Source: Maniola hyperantus (Eukaryota; Arthropoda; Insecta; Lepidoptera; Nymphalidae). From it: DNA of 64,000 nucleotides. The stretch is from the NCBI RefSeq assembly GCF_902806685.2, contig NC_048553.1:11079440-11143439 (forward strand), in the 5' to 3' direction. The notes beneath the pieces were generated by a model. The model ran no database searches. It was not told the DNA's origin and saw only the letters and a program-made list of their open reading frames with translations. Position 1 is the stretch's first letter; each line of letters begins with the position of its first letter. Position numbers and translations under genes: made by a program. This document shows, in pieces, positions 1 to 9,849 of the stretch.

Positions 1-333
1 TTCACATAGTGCGTAGTAATTGGGACCATCCCAGTAACTGTTTTAGTATTGCTACGAGTACTCGTGGCAGGCGACCCCGCTCTTCCATAAAATCTTATAC
101 AATAATAATTGAAATAAATAGTTCCTTCATAAATCATATAATATTTACAAAAATTCATCGGTGACATCTGTCCAACTATCTGTGTGCCATCATCAATATA
201 TCCGGACGCTAGTGTGAGCGCATGCACTCGCTACACTGCTCATCACTGAGTCTATCTCTTTCTATCACAATGTTAGGTGAAATAGCATACAGGTTACCCA
301 CGTGGGCCGAGCAGTTCGGACGTGCATCCAGCG
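1..333. other. unassigned sequence
   Basis: No repeat family or protein-like frame recognised. A 12-bp perfect palindrome (ACGAGTACTCGT) lies at 54-65. Confidence 0.4.
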
Positions 334-436
334 TCACCTTAAAATAAGGACTGAAATCGTACTTTTGACATAAAATTTGACACAAAAAGTTAACTTGGCG
401 TGTGAAGAGTTAAATTTTATGCGTTGTATAACTTCA
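334..436 (+). mobile_element. M9 fold-back fragment
   Basis: Matches the right half of the M9 copy at 43094-43251 (shared ACCTTAAAATAAGGACTGAA-type block, then TCGTACTTTTGACA and a GTGTGAAGAGTTAAA arm). The left arm is absent. Confidence 0.55.
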
Positions 437-718
437 CGTATTTCCGTTAAAATAGTTCTTTGTCTTACTAAAAGGTGTCCCATATTTCTCTAGTAGGTAA
501 ATTGTACACGTAGAAACCAATTCCCATTCCCTCAGTACGTCTGTTCGCCTCTTTGTTGGTAGTACAAGTATGTATTGCTCACGAGCGACTCGAACGAGTA
601 GTCTCTGGGGAGGGTGTTCTATTCGTATACGAAGTCGAAGGCATTGAAATATCGGTGTGCATTACATAGGTTAAGCTAAACTTCTAACACATTAAGTGAT
701 CTCAAAAATATACTTACC
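437..718. other. unassigned sequence
   Basis: Nothing recognised apart from a 12-bp palindrome (TTCGTATACGAA) at 622-633. Confidence 0.4.
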
Positions 719-1014
719 ATCATTATGAACAACCCATCGCCGGTTCACTATAAATCGCGGGTCTCCTCTCAGAATGAGAAGGGTTTTGGTCATAGTCTAC
801 CACGCTGGCCACGTGCAGATTGATAGTCTTCACACCCCTTTGAGAACATTATGGAGAACTCTCAGGCATGCAGGTTTCCTCACGATGTTTTCCTTCACCG
901 GTTAAGCAAGTGATATTTAATTACTTAAAATGCACATAACTCCGAAAAGTTAGGGGTTCGAACCCCTGACCTCCGATTAGAAGGTGGACGCCCTAACCAC
1001 TAAGCTATCACAGC
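719..1014 (-). mobile_element. SINE-A, near full length
   Basis: Read on the minus strand it starts with a tRNA-like head (GCTGTGATAGCTTAGTGG resembles an RNA polymerase III A box; GGGGTTCGAACCCC at 952-965 is a near-ideal B box), continues through a body with TTCTCCATAATGTTCTC and CTCTGAGAGGAGA-type blocks, and ends in a GTTCATAATGATG tail. At least 15 more copies or pieces lie in the window. TTCGAACC and the absence of an acceptor stem argue for a SINE and not a tRNA gene. Confidence 0.85.
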
Positions 1015-1173
1015 TTACCATACAAGAATTAAATTATTAATTGCTTTTATTTCGAGACAGTTGGCTTTTAAAGTTTAAAAAACTGTTTAGGTAAAACACG
1101 CTTAATGTTGGAAGCCGTAGCCACACCAAATTATTGCTAAAAACTTTGGCGGTCATTATTTTTCAAACGGTAG

Positions 1174-1487
1174 TTTTTTAGGGTTCCATACCTTAAAAGG
1201 ACCAAAGGAACCCTAATAATATCACTTTGCTATCTGTCTGTCTGTCGTGTCTGTCAAGAAACCTATAAGCACAAGTAAAGGAAAAATCCGAAAACCGTGA
1301 ATTTGTGGTTCCATCACAAAATATTTGTGTTCCCGAATTACTTTCTAGCGATTTACAAATCTAGATGGCGCAGTCAGTCATTAACTTGCAAATTTTTACC
1401 TGTATAAGGTTTGAGATTTCTTGTACGCGATGGTGCGAAAGCGGAACCCTTAGTGTGCGAGTCCGACACGCCCTTGACCGGTATTAA
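1174..1487 (+). mobile_element. REP-4 copy, diverged interior
   Basis: Starts TTTTTTAGGGTTCCATACC, carries the CTGTCTGTCTGT tract, the AAACCGTGAATTTGTGGTT block, and ends at GAGTCCGACACGCCCTTGAC, the usual REP-4 terminus. The middle differs from the 40.6-kb copy. Confidence 0.8.
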
Positions 1488-2136
1488 AAAAAAGCTCTAT
1501 AAAAACCTATTTAACGAGTTACTAGTTATCATATCACTCAAGGATTCCCATTAAGAGATATCCTATTTAAGTAAAGCAAATTTTCAAAAAAAAAACCTTT
1601 TTGAATATGAAAAGCGAAAGTTGACTTAGTCCTTTTTTCAAAATTATACTATGATTTAAATCATCAAACGAATCTGCTACTGCTGTGGTGTGGTTTGGAA
1701 TGCCCTGATTGAAGAGGACACTGAAAACTGAAATGCAAATCAAATCGAGAAAATGTCAGAATCCCTATAAAAATGGAAGTTTAAAACAGATTGGAGCAAT
1801 GATATAATTTTTAGGAGGGCGATGTCATCAAATCCGAAATGAAATACGCTTCTAAAAGACAAATAACGCCTTTAGATGCACTTATTGAAGCATTTATCTT
1901 CGCAATAAAGCAATCCTGAGAATTTCACGCCAATAAAATGTCGGATTATAAAGTGAGTGTCAGCGGAATTCAGCAAACTTTTCATACCTCCTTAATGTAG
2001 ATCGCACATTAGGTGCAACCAAGCTGAGCCGAATGCGGCAAAATAGTGGTCGCGAATATTTCAAAGAAATGCAAAAATGTAGGCTGCTTTACGCATGCAA
2101 CAATGCGGCATTATTTTATATATTTTTATTGTAAGA
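1488..2136. other. unassigned sequence
   Basis: About 650 bases of AT-rich sequence with no recognised repeat or protein-like frame. Confidence 0.4.
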
Positions 2137-2352
2137 CTAGCTTCTTCCCGCGACTTCGCCCGCGTGGACTAGACAAATCTCAAACCCCTACTTATTTTGC
2201 CCCCTTAGGGGTTGAATTTTCAAAAATCCTTTCTTAGCGGATCTCTACGTCATAATAGCCATCTGCATGCTAAATTTTAGGCCGATCTGTTCGGTAGTTT
2301 GAGCTGTGCGTTGATAGATCAATCAGGCAGCTTTTCCTTTTATACCTTTAGA
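2137..2352 (-). mobile_element. REP-6 copy
   Basis: CTAG at 2137 followed by CCCGCGACTTCGCCCGCGTGG, then CCCCTTAGGGGTTGAATTTT, TCTGCATGC and a CAATCAGGCAG end with CTTTTCCTTTTATA. Complete except for a shortened CAGT tract. Confidence 0.85.
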
Positions 2353-2420
2353 GGCTTGCGCTTGACGACAATCATGCTCATAAAAAGTAATGATGAGTAA
2401 TGATGCCTGTTTACCATCGC

Positions 2421-2493
2421 TGACTTAGTACTAAGCAGGGGTCTCCTTGCGGATTGCCCTTCACACACCTTTGAGAACACTCTCAGGTATGCA
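2421..2493 (-). mobile_element. SINE-A body fragment
   Basis: Contains ACTAAGCAGGGGTCTCCTT and CACACACCTTTGAGAACA followed by CTCTCAGGTATGCAGG, as in SINE-A, but with an internal deletion between the two blocks and no tRNA-like head. Confidence 0.65.
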
Positions 2494-2804
2494 GGAAGAA
2501 ACTCTAGCGGTAAGTGCGGATCGTATGTAATGTGTGAACGGCTAATATATTCGAAATGTAAAAGAACCATCAGAATCTTTTATGAGCGAACGAGCGACGA
2601 GTGATATTTTGAACACGTACATTTTTATATTCACCGTGGCTTTGGTCTGAGGCTTCGCTTGAAGGGTTTCACTTGTTCTGTAATATCATTTTAATACTAA
2701 CTCATATCTTATATACTTACCTATTACGAAATCACCTCGGCGTCTATCTTTCTTTCTGTCACAGAAGTTTCAGAAAGTAGTTGATCTATCCCTGCTTCGC
2801 AAGG
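2494..2804. other. unassigned sequence
   Basis: No recognised feature. The 2740-2804 part may be the tail of the adjacent RTE-like remnant but does not match the other copies. Confidence 0.35.
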
Positions 2805-3174
2805 GATTCTGACATAGGTCTCTTGTAGGGACTTCCACACGCCATGGTTTTGCGCCGCCTGAATCCAGCGGCTCCCTGCGACTCGTCTGATGTCGTCCGT
2901 CCACCTATAGTAGGGAGTCTTCCAACACTGCGTCGTCCGGTGCGAGGTCGCCATTCCAGCACCTTGGGACCCCAACGTCTATTGGTTTTACGAACTATGT
3001 GCCCTGCCCATTGACACTTCTGCTTCGCAATCCGTTGAGCTATGTCGGTCACTCGAGTTCTCTCATTTCTGATTTGATCACGTAGAGAAACTCCGCACAT
3101 AGCTCTCTCCATCACCCGCTGAGTGACTCTGAGCTTTCTTATGAGGCCCATAGTTAGCGACCATGTCTCGGATC
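2805..3174 (-). pseudogene. RTE-like LINE reverse transcriptase C-terminus, frameshifted
   Basis: On the minus strand the frame reads through TRVTDIAQRIAKQKCQWAGH, KVLEWRPRTGRRSVG and, after a frame change, YRWTDDIRRVAGSRWIQAA. This is the C-terminal region after the catalytic domain of RTE-type non-LTR retrotransposons common in Lepidoptera (family assigned from recall). Compared with the copy at 7470-7779, an extra 2 bases (TA in the run CCTATAG at about 2904-2910) throw the frame after RSVGRLPT. No endonuclease or YADD catalytic motif is present, so this is a 5'-truncated dead copy. Its 5' edge at about 3174 abuts a tandem duplication. Confidence 0.85.
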
Positions 3175-3180
3175 CATGAT

Positions 3181-3382
3181 GACGGTGATAATGGTTTAAG
3201 TAGTTGTCAATTTTCCTAGTAAATAATTAAAAAATATTTTCCAGCCCCATTCCGCTCGCCGCGTTGCTTACCGCCCCGCTAAGTCGTGGGTTGGCCGTAA
3301 GTAAAGTCAGTAACCGAAATACACTGTCATTATAGGTACATCTGAATTCTGAAGGTATGTCGGTGCCGGTCCCAAAGTCTTC
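3181..3382 (+). repeat. direct duplication, left copy
   Basis: About 200 bases beginning GACGGTGATAATGGTTTAAG and ending GGTGCCGGTCCCAAAGTCTT; recurs at 3540-3732 in the same orientation with scattered substitutions. Contains CCCATTCCGCTCGCCGCG and GTCGTGGGTTGGCCG. Function unknown. Confidence 0.85.
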
Positions 3383-3390
3383 GAGAGTTG

Positions 3391-3537
3391 ACTCTGAGAG
3401 TTCTCCATAATTTTCTCAAAGGTGTGCCCATCCGCCCTTGCAGGCTAGCATGGTAAACTATGGCCAAATCCTTCCCATTTTGAGACGAAACCTGTGCTCA
3501 GTAGTGAGCCGATAAAAACTTGATGATAATGATGATG
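3391..3537 (+). mobile_element. SINE-A 3' fragment between duplication copies
   Basis: Body from GAGAGTTCTCCATAATTTTC to a (GAT)n tail at 3521-3540, head missing. It separates the two direct-duplication copies, so its (GATGAT)n tail sits at the start of the right copy. Confidence 0.75.
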
Positions 3538-3539
3538 AT

Positions 3540-3732
3540 GACGGTGATAATAGTTTAAGTAGTTGTAAATTTTCCTAGTAAATAACTAAAAACTGGTTTC
3601 CAGCTCCATTCCGCTCACCGCGTTACTTACCGCCCCGCTTAAAGTCGTGGGTTGGCCGTAAGTAAAGTCAGTAACTGAAATACGCTGTCATTACTACATC
3701 TCAAGGTCTGTCGGTGCCGGTCCCAAAGTCTT
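3540..3732 (+). repeat. direct duplication, right copy
   Basis: Second copy of 3181-3382, offset about 359 bases, most substitutions being transitions (CCCATTCCGCTC/TCCATTCCGCTC, GCGTTGC/GCGTTAC). Confidence 0.85.
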
Positions 3733-3963
3733 TGTGAACGCACAAAGGGCTGCCTCATATATCAAACTAACGTCACTTCAACGTCTTCTATTCCTGGCGT
3801 AACAGGCTCGGCAAAAACCGTCTTTCTGTTAAGCATTTAGGTACTGTAGTAAAAACGTGACGGCAACATTCATTATCACATACGAACCTCTACATTTTGA
3901 TTTTTACTAGCTGATTTGTCTGCGTGAATTTTTTTTTATTACTACTTAATTGCTTTTTATTAA

Positions 3964-4220
3964 TCCATACTAATATTATAAATGCGAAAGTATGTCTGTC
4001 TGTCTGTCTGTCTATCTGTCTGTCTGTCTATCTGTCCGTCTGTCTGTCTGCTAGCTTTTCACGGCCCATCCTTTCAACCGATTTTGATGAAATTTGGTAC
4101 AGAGATAGCTTGCACCCCGGGGAAGGGCATAGACTACTTTTTATTCCGGAAATCAAAGAGTTCCCACGGGATTTTTTGAAAACTTAATTCCACGCGTTAG
4201 AAGTCGCGGGCATTATCTAG
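3964..4220 (+). mobile_element. HEL-1, full-length Helitron-like repeat
   Basis: Best complete copy of the family: starts TCCATACTAATATTATAAAT, runs through a (CTGT)n tract, CACGGCCCATCC, CCGATTTTGATGAAATTTGG and TCAAAGAGTTCCCACGGGAT and ends with a GC-rich segment plus CTAG. It lies between A (3963) and T (4221), with no target duplication, all as expected for non-autonomous Helitrons; that classification is inference. Two short open frames here only translate the CTGT tract and are not genes. Confidence 0.85.
3994..4050. repeat. (CTGT)n microsatellite inside HEL-1
   Basis: About 14 CTGT units with a few CTAT and CCGT variants. Confidence 0.9.
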
Positions 4221-4398
4221 TTACTTAATACTGTTAGAACTTTAAAGAACGGGATGCAAATTATTATAATCCTTCTTTAAAGGAATTGGAAAAATAAATC
4301 TATCTCTTTGCCAAATTTCGTCATGAACACGTCTTCAACGGTTGTCGGAAGTGAGATTAAAAAACTTTGCCGTAATTCCTACCTGCCTTTCAAAACTA

Positions 4399-4505
4399 CA
4401 TCAACGGGAAGTACTCTATAGGTTTTGATTCCCCCGAATTGACAGACAGATAGACGACGAAGTGATCCTAAGAGGGTTCCTTTTTTTTTTTGAAATACGC
4501 AACCC
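4399..4505 (-). mobile_element. REP-4 5'-end fragment
   Basis: Minus-strand REP-4: TCAACGGGAAGTACTC, a short CAGACAGA tract, GTGATCCTAAGAGGGTTCC. The distal two thirds are missing. Confidence 0.65.
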
Positions 4506-4517
4506 TATAAATTATAC

Positions 4518-4730
4518 AGTTCTTCATAATAAATCACAGTAATCAAAGCTTAACGATTACATAGTTTGGACAAGTCGGTCAGCTGTCCTTCTAGTTACCG
4601 ATGTAGGTCAGCGCGGGTTAACTTACGGAATCATTCGAATTTGAACGAGCCGTGAACGAACTAGGTCACGATTCCATTAAAGTATTAAAACTTTGCCGTG
4701 ATTCCGTACACTCGCCTCAGATTGACGTTA
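4518..4730 (+). repeat. recent direct duplication, left copy
   Basis: Gap-free match to 5044-5256 at a constant offset of 526. From 4531 to 4730 I count four mismatches in 200 bases; the outer ~12 bases are more diverged. Contains AATCAAAGCTTAACGATTAC and TCAGCGCGGGTTAACTTACG. Confidence 0.9.
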
Positions 4731-4754
4731 CGAAGACGAAAACGAGAAGAATTT

Positions 4755-4978
4755 CGGCCGCAGTCCACCACGCTGGCTAGTGTGGATTGGCAGATTTCTT
4801 ACACTTTCAAGAACATTATGGAGAGCTCTCAAGTTTTCTCACGATGTTTTCCTTTATCGAAGCAAAAGGATATTTGATTGCTTAAAACGCATGTAACTCT
4901 GAAAGAAGTGCGTGCTCGGGATCGAACCCCAGACCTCCAAATAGGTGGCATACATCTTAACCACTAGGCTATCACAGC
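4755..4978 (-). mobile_element. SINE-A between recent duplication copies
   Basis: Head on the minus strand ends at 4978 (GCTGTGATAGCCTAGTGG); B-box-like GGGTTCGAT at about 4921-4929. The 3' GATGAT tail is missing. Confidence 0.8.
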
Positions 4979-5043
4979 TCTTTTTACCCATTCCAAAATA
5001 ACCCAACGCGCCTAAAGAAGTTTTCAGGAGTAAAAAGTTACAT

Positions 5044-5256
5044 AGTTCTTTGTAATAAATCACAGAAATCAAAGCTTAACGATTACATAGTTTGGACAAG
5101 TCGGTCAGCTGTCATTCTAGTTACGGATGTAGGTCAGCGCGGGTTAACTTACGGAATCATTCGAATTTGAACGAGCCGTGAATGAACTAGGTCACGATTC
5201 CATTAAAGTATTAAAACTTTGCCGTGATTCCGTACACTCGCCTCAGATTGACGTTA
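5044..5256 (+). repeat. recent direct duplication, right copy
   Basis: See 4518-4730. The two copies and the intervening SINE-A form a 739-base duplication unit plus spacer. Confidence 0.9.
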
Positions 5257-5477
5257 ACTAAGAAGGCGGTGATAATGGTCCGGCGGGTCACAACAAATTT
5301 GGTAACCATCACCGATATGGATTTTGTCGGGTTCAAAGGATAGAGGGCAACTCTCTGAAGCTAAATATGGCACTATGCCAGCCTTGAGTGGTTGTGATAA
5401 GTATTTATGGCGCCTGAAAGATGCCTGATCGTTACCAAAAATTACATGATATGGATATGGCTGGTGACGGTATAGAA

Positions 5478-5935
5478 AGTAAGTACTAGTTGTGCTCATG
5501 CAAACCGTATAAGGACTGATCACGATTCGGTTGCGTTTTCTAGCTATGCCCTTCAAAAGTACATGCAAAAATAAAAACGACGAGAAAAATGGCTGTTGCT
5601 CATGTAGAAAATAAGTGCTAGCCTTACACATGCAAATTATGTAAAAACTTACCAAAAATTTGGTTGCGTTATGGAGCAATGCTGATTCAAAAAAAGAGTT
5701 GAATGGATATAGCTGTTCATGGTGTAATAAGTAAGCTCTAGTTATGTTTACATAAACCCCGTAAAGGCTGATCTAGGATTTGGTTGCGTTTTGGAGCTAT
5801 GTCTGTTCAAACACATTGCATAAACTATTGCTGATTGTACCTATAGATAATAAGTACTATCTTTACACATACCTACAAACTGTGTAAAAAATAATCAGAA
5901 ATTCGGTTGTGGTTTGGAGCAATACCGGTTCGAGT
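5478..5935 (+). repeat. four-unit satellite-like array, ~116-132 bp units
   Basis: Diverged units aligned on AAGTACTAGTT-type starts at 5481, 5613, 5729 and 5852. Each contains CATGCAAACTGTG-like sequence followed by GGTTGCGTTTTGGAGC and ends with GTTCAAA. A partial fifth unit may precede it (AAGTATTTATGG, 5399). A 141-codon open frame on the minus strand crosses the units and has no protein-like features. Confidence 0.75.
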
Positions 5936-6321
5936 GGGACAAGTTGAGAACCGAGTGAGGCTAGCGCGGTAGTGCCATTACCGTGGAAAAGACAGATATT
6001 TCATATTATACGGACAGACATTTCAATTTCATTTATTTGCGTGTATAGATTATGACAACTCAGAATAGGTAATGGGGCCGTAATAATTATGGATGTAAAT
6101 AAAGTGTATTTTCCTGTTTACATTGTTTGTAGCATTCGTAGCAATGATATTGACATTCAGCCTACATTCAGCGATATAAATGTTCTACATTAGTGAACGT
6201 TCGCACCTAACTTTAGACCTTGGATACATTTGGATTTTTGAATTAAATGTAGTTTAATATCGTATTAAGTGCTTCTATAAACAATGTGAATTATTTATAG
6301 AAACACTATTATGTATGTATA
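5936..6321. other. unassigned sequence
   Basis: AT-rich, nothing recognised. Confidence 0.4.
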
Positions 6322-6503
6322 CTGAGTTTGTTGTGGGCTCTTCTCAGACCTGGGCGCGTTTGGAACCCTCGTAGCTTTAGTTTTAAGTTTGCGAAATAAT
6401 TATCACCACTATATCTTAGAAATCCAACATCTGACTTTCAAAAAGAGTTATTAATTACCTATTTTGAATAAATCATTTGACTTTGACTTTGACTTTGACT
6501 TTA
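6322..6503 (+). mobile_element. LINE 3' tail with (GACTTT)n end
   Basis: ACTGAGTTTGTTGTGGGCTC, AGACCTGGGCGCGTTTGGAA and TCGTAGCTTTAGTTTTAAGT recur at 53431 and 63549. It ends in AATAAATCATTTGACTTTGACTTTGACTTT, a simple-repeat tail typical of several LINE clades. No coding part remains. Confidence 0.7.
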
Positions 6504-6698
6504 TGGATAAGCACCCGGGTAGAGTGGATGGCAAGGTTGTTCCCAGCTCCTATATTATTAAAAAGGAGGTTGGGACACTGGTAAGGAGAAATCAAAGACA
6601 TGTTTCATCATTCATGTTTCTTATTTAAATATTAACTTTATTACTAGGAATGATTATTCTGATATTGTGGGTAAAGGTGGAATTGTGGGTGGGCAAGG

Positions 6699-6790
6699 AG
6701 GTAGTGGTCCATCAGTACCTACCTCACAGGGGTAGTAGTCCATCACTACCTCACAGTTGTAGTAGTCCATCACTGCCTCACAGTGTGGTA
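6699..6790 (+). repeat. three-copy minisatellite, ~30-bp unit
   Basis: Units of GTAGTAGTCCATCACTACC-CTCACAG type at 6700, 6731 and 6760. The + frame reads SSPSLPHS repeats only because of the periodicity. Confidence 0.8.
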
Positions 6791-7431
6791 ACGAGATCTA
6801 GTAGAATAAATTGTAAAACAACCGTCCCATTTAGGTAACTATATTTTAACTTAAAAGGGGGGGCGGATCTTCTATAGTTCTATAGGCTAGTATTAGATCT
6901 ATGGCCTGCCCCCCAATTGTGTAAGAATAACCATTTCATGGCTGTCGCAATCGTCAAGAAATTCTGCCCTTTGATTGGTTGATTCGCTGTTTACATTTTT
7001 TCACAGCCAATCAAGTCAAGAGATGTGAAGGCTTGGCTAGGGCTGGCGTCTGAGGCTGGGTCATGTGGCGACTTATGTGTGAATTGAATAAAGTGAAGTT
7101 ACTTACTAAAGTGTTTATTATTAACTAACAAAATTATATAAAACAAGCGTATTGTCGATTTGGTGTGAACGAAAAGTTGAAAATATGTATGGAAAAGCAG
7201 TACTTAATACCTACGTTAGGTGTAAACGCGCGCTAAAAAGGGAACTAAAACTAAATACTTGTATGTCTAATAACTTGGTATTACAAAAAAAGGCTTTATG
7301 AATAAAAGCTTTACCATGTTTTGTCTGATGAAAGTGGTATCATCATCATCATTTCAACTAATCGCGTAAATGCGACCACAGCACTATTTTTTTGACTTGT
7401 CATTTTCGTTTAGGGTTCGCCAGTGACATTA
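6791..7431. other. unassigned sequence
   Basis: About 640 bases. Contains GTGAATTGAATAAAGTGAAG (7079) like a polyadenylation region, but no linked frame or repeat is recognised. A HisCAT-like ATCATCATC run at 7340-7350 may be a SINE-A tail scrap. Confidence 0.3.
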
Positions 7432-7470
7432 GAGAGAGAGCCAGCGCGTGCCAGACCTTCGGTAGTTAGT
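7432..7470. mobile_element. M10 terminal fragment fused to RTE remnant
   Basis: AGAGAGAGCCAGCGCGTG-CCAGACCTTC is the M10 terminus (compare 41593 and 42083). It joins the RTE-like remnant directly at about 7470, so the RTE frame runs into foreign residues after RRVAGSR. Confidence 0.65.
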
Positions 7471-7779
7471 CGGCTCCCTGCGACTCGTCTGATGTTGTCC
7501 GTCCACCTAGTGGGGGGTGTTCCAACACTGCGTTTTCCGGTGCGAGGTCGCCATTCCAGCACCTTGAGACCCCATCGTCTATCGGTTTTACGAACTATGT
7601 TCCCTGCCCATTGCCACTTCAGCTTCGCAACCCGTTGAGCTATGTCGGTTACTCTAGTTCTCCTACGGATCTCCTCATTTCTGATTTGATCACGTAGAGA
7701 AACTCCAACCATAGCTCTCTCCATCGCCCGCTGACTCTCAACTTTCTAACGAGGTCCACAGTTAGCGACTATGTCTCGT
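7470..7779 (-). pseudogene. RTE-like LINE C-terminus, second copy
   Basis: Minus-strand frame with SLRDQIRNEEIRRRTRVTDI, QRVAKLKWQWAGNIVRKTD, KVLEWRPRTGKRSVGTPPTR and WTDNIRRVAGSR, then the M10 junction. It keeps the frame that the 2805-3174 copy has lost, but both ends are missing (5' edge near GTCTCGTA at 7775). Fossil, not functional. Confidence 0.85.
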
Positions 7780-8564
7780 AAAATCCTATGGCCCTTCATA
7801 CATTGCGATAGACGCAAGAGACGTCTCGCAAGAGACGATACCGCATTCGCATGCCAGTAGAATGCATGTTCGCTACTCGAGTTTCGTACATTATGCTACT
7901 AAAAACAAAGAATTGTTCTTGAACTTTAATGTCAAACTGCTGATCCGCCGCCATTTTGCCGAGATTCGTAGGAGGCGCGACGCGCGGGCGACGACAAGGG
8001 TATCGCGAGACTAGTAGCAGATGCGAGGATACAGGTAGCAAAGTGTGCGAATCACCATACAAATGTATGTGAGATACTCCTCAGCGACTCATCTTCAATA
8101 CTCGCGTAGGATACTAGTCGTCTGTAAGTATCGTAATGTAAGAAGGGCCTATTAGGTCCCAAATAAAATTGACAAGTGTAAGTAATACTACCTAAGTCCT
8201 GCAATAAACCATGCCGCTCTAGATAATAATAATAGTACCGGCCTACATACCTGCTTCTCTAATTCTAGTCCACATTTTCCCTTACAAAGAGCCTTTCCCG
8301 TTTCTTCGAGCTTTGTTTTATCCGCACAAAGCTTGCTTTTCACTAATTATCTTATACTTTCTACTCGCAGTAAACGGGCGGCGTTTTACGTAAAGAGTAC
8401 GGGTTTTTTTTTGCGGTAAGCTTCGAAAAAGAATCTTTTCGAATTTCAATCCGTCTGCAACTGCTATGACGTTTCTTTCTTTCTTCGTTCAGGCATTTAG
8501 GTTTCTTCTGTGTTGCAGTCTTTTTTATGGTATAGAATCGAACATGTTCACACTTGTGCTATTG
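7780..8564. other. unassigned sequence
   Basis: About 785 bases, locally GC-richer at 7930-8060 (GGAGGCGCGACGCGCGGGCG). Open frames here are short and unrecognised. Confidence 0.35.
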
Positions 8565-8663
8565 AGACTTTATAAATTTAAGTCGCGTTTGAACAACCCC
8601 TCAAGAGTATCACCCGACAGAGGCGATAAGGCTGTTATGCAAATTGCTTACGCTCCACGCATT
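8565..8663 (+). repeat. direct duplication, left copy
   Basis: AAGTCGCGTTTGAA, CCGACAGAGGCGATAA and TTACGCTCCACGCA recur at 8798-8903, offset about 240. Confidence 0.8.
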
Positions 8664-8711
8664 CCGAGAGTAGACTCGTGCTTAGTAGTGACCCAGCAAT
8701 GGGTGATGATA
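8661..8711 (+). mobile_element. SINE-A 3' scrap
   Basis: GAGAGTAGACTCGTGCTTAG-TAGTGACCCAGCAATGGGTG, a short piece of the SINE-A body inside the spacer of the flanking duplication. Confidence 0.55.
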
Positions 8712-8797
8712 AAATACACACAAACGTTGGAACTAAGGGAGAGGTTCGAACTCACGAACGTATTTCAATCGCACTTAGAGAATGCACTTGAGCTATT

Positions 8798-8903
8798 GAA
8801 ACTTCAATTTAGAAATTGAAGTCGCGTTTGAAGATCCCCTCAAGAAAATCCCCCGACAGAGGCGATAAAGCTGTTATGTAAATTGTTTACGCTTCACGCA
8901 CAA
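8798..8903 (+). repeat. direct duplication, right copy
   Basis: Partner of 8565-8663 with about 15% substitutions. Confidence 0.8.
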
Positions 8904-9117
8904 GGAGGGTCGTGTCACGGTATCATTCGAGGGTGTTCAATGCAGTCGTGTTCAGTGGGGATGCTGAGGGAAACCAGAATAATATTCACAATTCACTTAC
9001 CCCTAAATGATAACATTTTTGTTCCAACCCCATCAATAACAGTTTCTGTTATGCATTTTTATTTCAACAGCTAAAGATATTTTTTTTATTTTTTACAACT
9101 ATCATATTATGACTGCA

Positions 9118-9246
9118 TTGGAACTCATTGATTTTCTGGAATAAAAAGTAGCCTATGTCACTACATATAAGATCAAATCGATCCGATGTTCCGTTGCGAT
9201 ATGATTGAATGGCATACAAACACACATTCGCATTTATAATATGGGT
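9118..9246 (-). mobile_element. HEL-1b fragment
   Basis: GATTTTCTGGAATAAAAAGT-AGCCTATGTC, then TTCCGTTGCGATATGATTGA (the HEL-1b-specific block) and CACATTCGCATTTATAATA. The CTAG end is missing. Confidence 0.7.
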
Positions 9247-9258
9247 AGTGACGCTTGT

Positions 9259-9328
9259 CATTTTGAGAGGAGACTCGTACTCAGTAGTGGGCCGGTGCTG
9301 GATTGAGCATGATGATGATGAGGATGAT
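9259..9328 (+). mobile_element. SINE-A 3' fragment
   Basis: TTTTGAGAGGAGACTCGTAC-TCAGTAGTGG then a GATGATGATGAGGATGAT tail. Confidence 0.65.
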
Positions 9329-9554
9329 ACTTTCATGATGTGAACACCGCCGGTGAGCTCGCAGTATAGACTGGTACTCAACATAAGTGGGCATTTTAAA
9401 TAACTCTCAAGCGTTTTTATTCATGAAAATATCCAATGTCCTCATTCCGGGACACAAAATGAGAAAGCTTTAAATGCATATCCATTAAGGGACGTATGAA
9501 ATAAAAATATGTCTCGCTAATGGCGTGCAAAGTTTTGCGTACTTACTTTAAACA

Positions 9555-9849
9555 CAGTACGCTTAGTATAAGATTTTACGTGTCACCAACGATGCTAGAA
9601 TTCGAGATTCGAAACACAATAACGTCAAAGTAAAATGGACCTAAAGAGCTTTGAATTGAGGTCAAAAATTCAATGCCACTGATTTTAATTTCGCAACGTT
9701 TCCGCTTGGAGCGCTGGGTGTAGATGTGTAGACAAACTTGAGCTTTAAAACAAGGCAGTTAAGATCCAGTTTACTATAACGCGGAAGTGTTTTGACACTC
9801 GAATACTATCAACGTTGGTGAGACATAAAATTTCGTACTAAGCGTACAG
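9555..9849 (+). mobile_element. M1 long-TIR MITE
   Basis: 295 bases, same length as the 23065 copy. Left end CAGTACGCTTAGTATAAGAT; the right end is its inverted match (ACTAAGCGTACAG). The imperfect inverted repeats extend about 80 bases inward (ACGT-TCACCAACG, ATTCGAG, TAACG); the core contains CCGCTTGGAGCGCTGG. No target duplication resolved. Confidence 0.85.

Noticed and set aside
54..65. Short perfect palindromes (also 622-633, 49774-49787, 53851-53870)
   Set aside because: 12-18-bp palindromes are expected by chance in 64 kb and have no context.
3924..4187. CLSVCLSVCLS-type open frames (here and at 15138, 20009, 26078)
   Set aside because: They translate CTGT/ACAG microsatellites inside HEL-1 and REP-4 and are not proteins.
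6650..6838. SSPSLPHS repeat frame
   Set aside because: Produced by a 30-bp minisatellite; no start context or partner exons.
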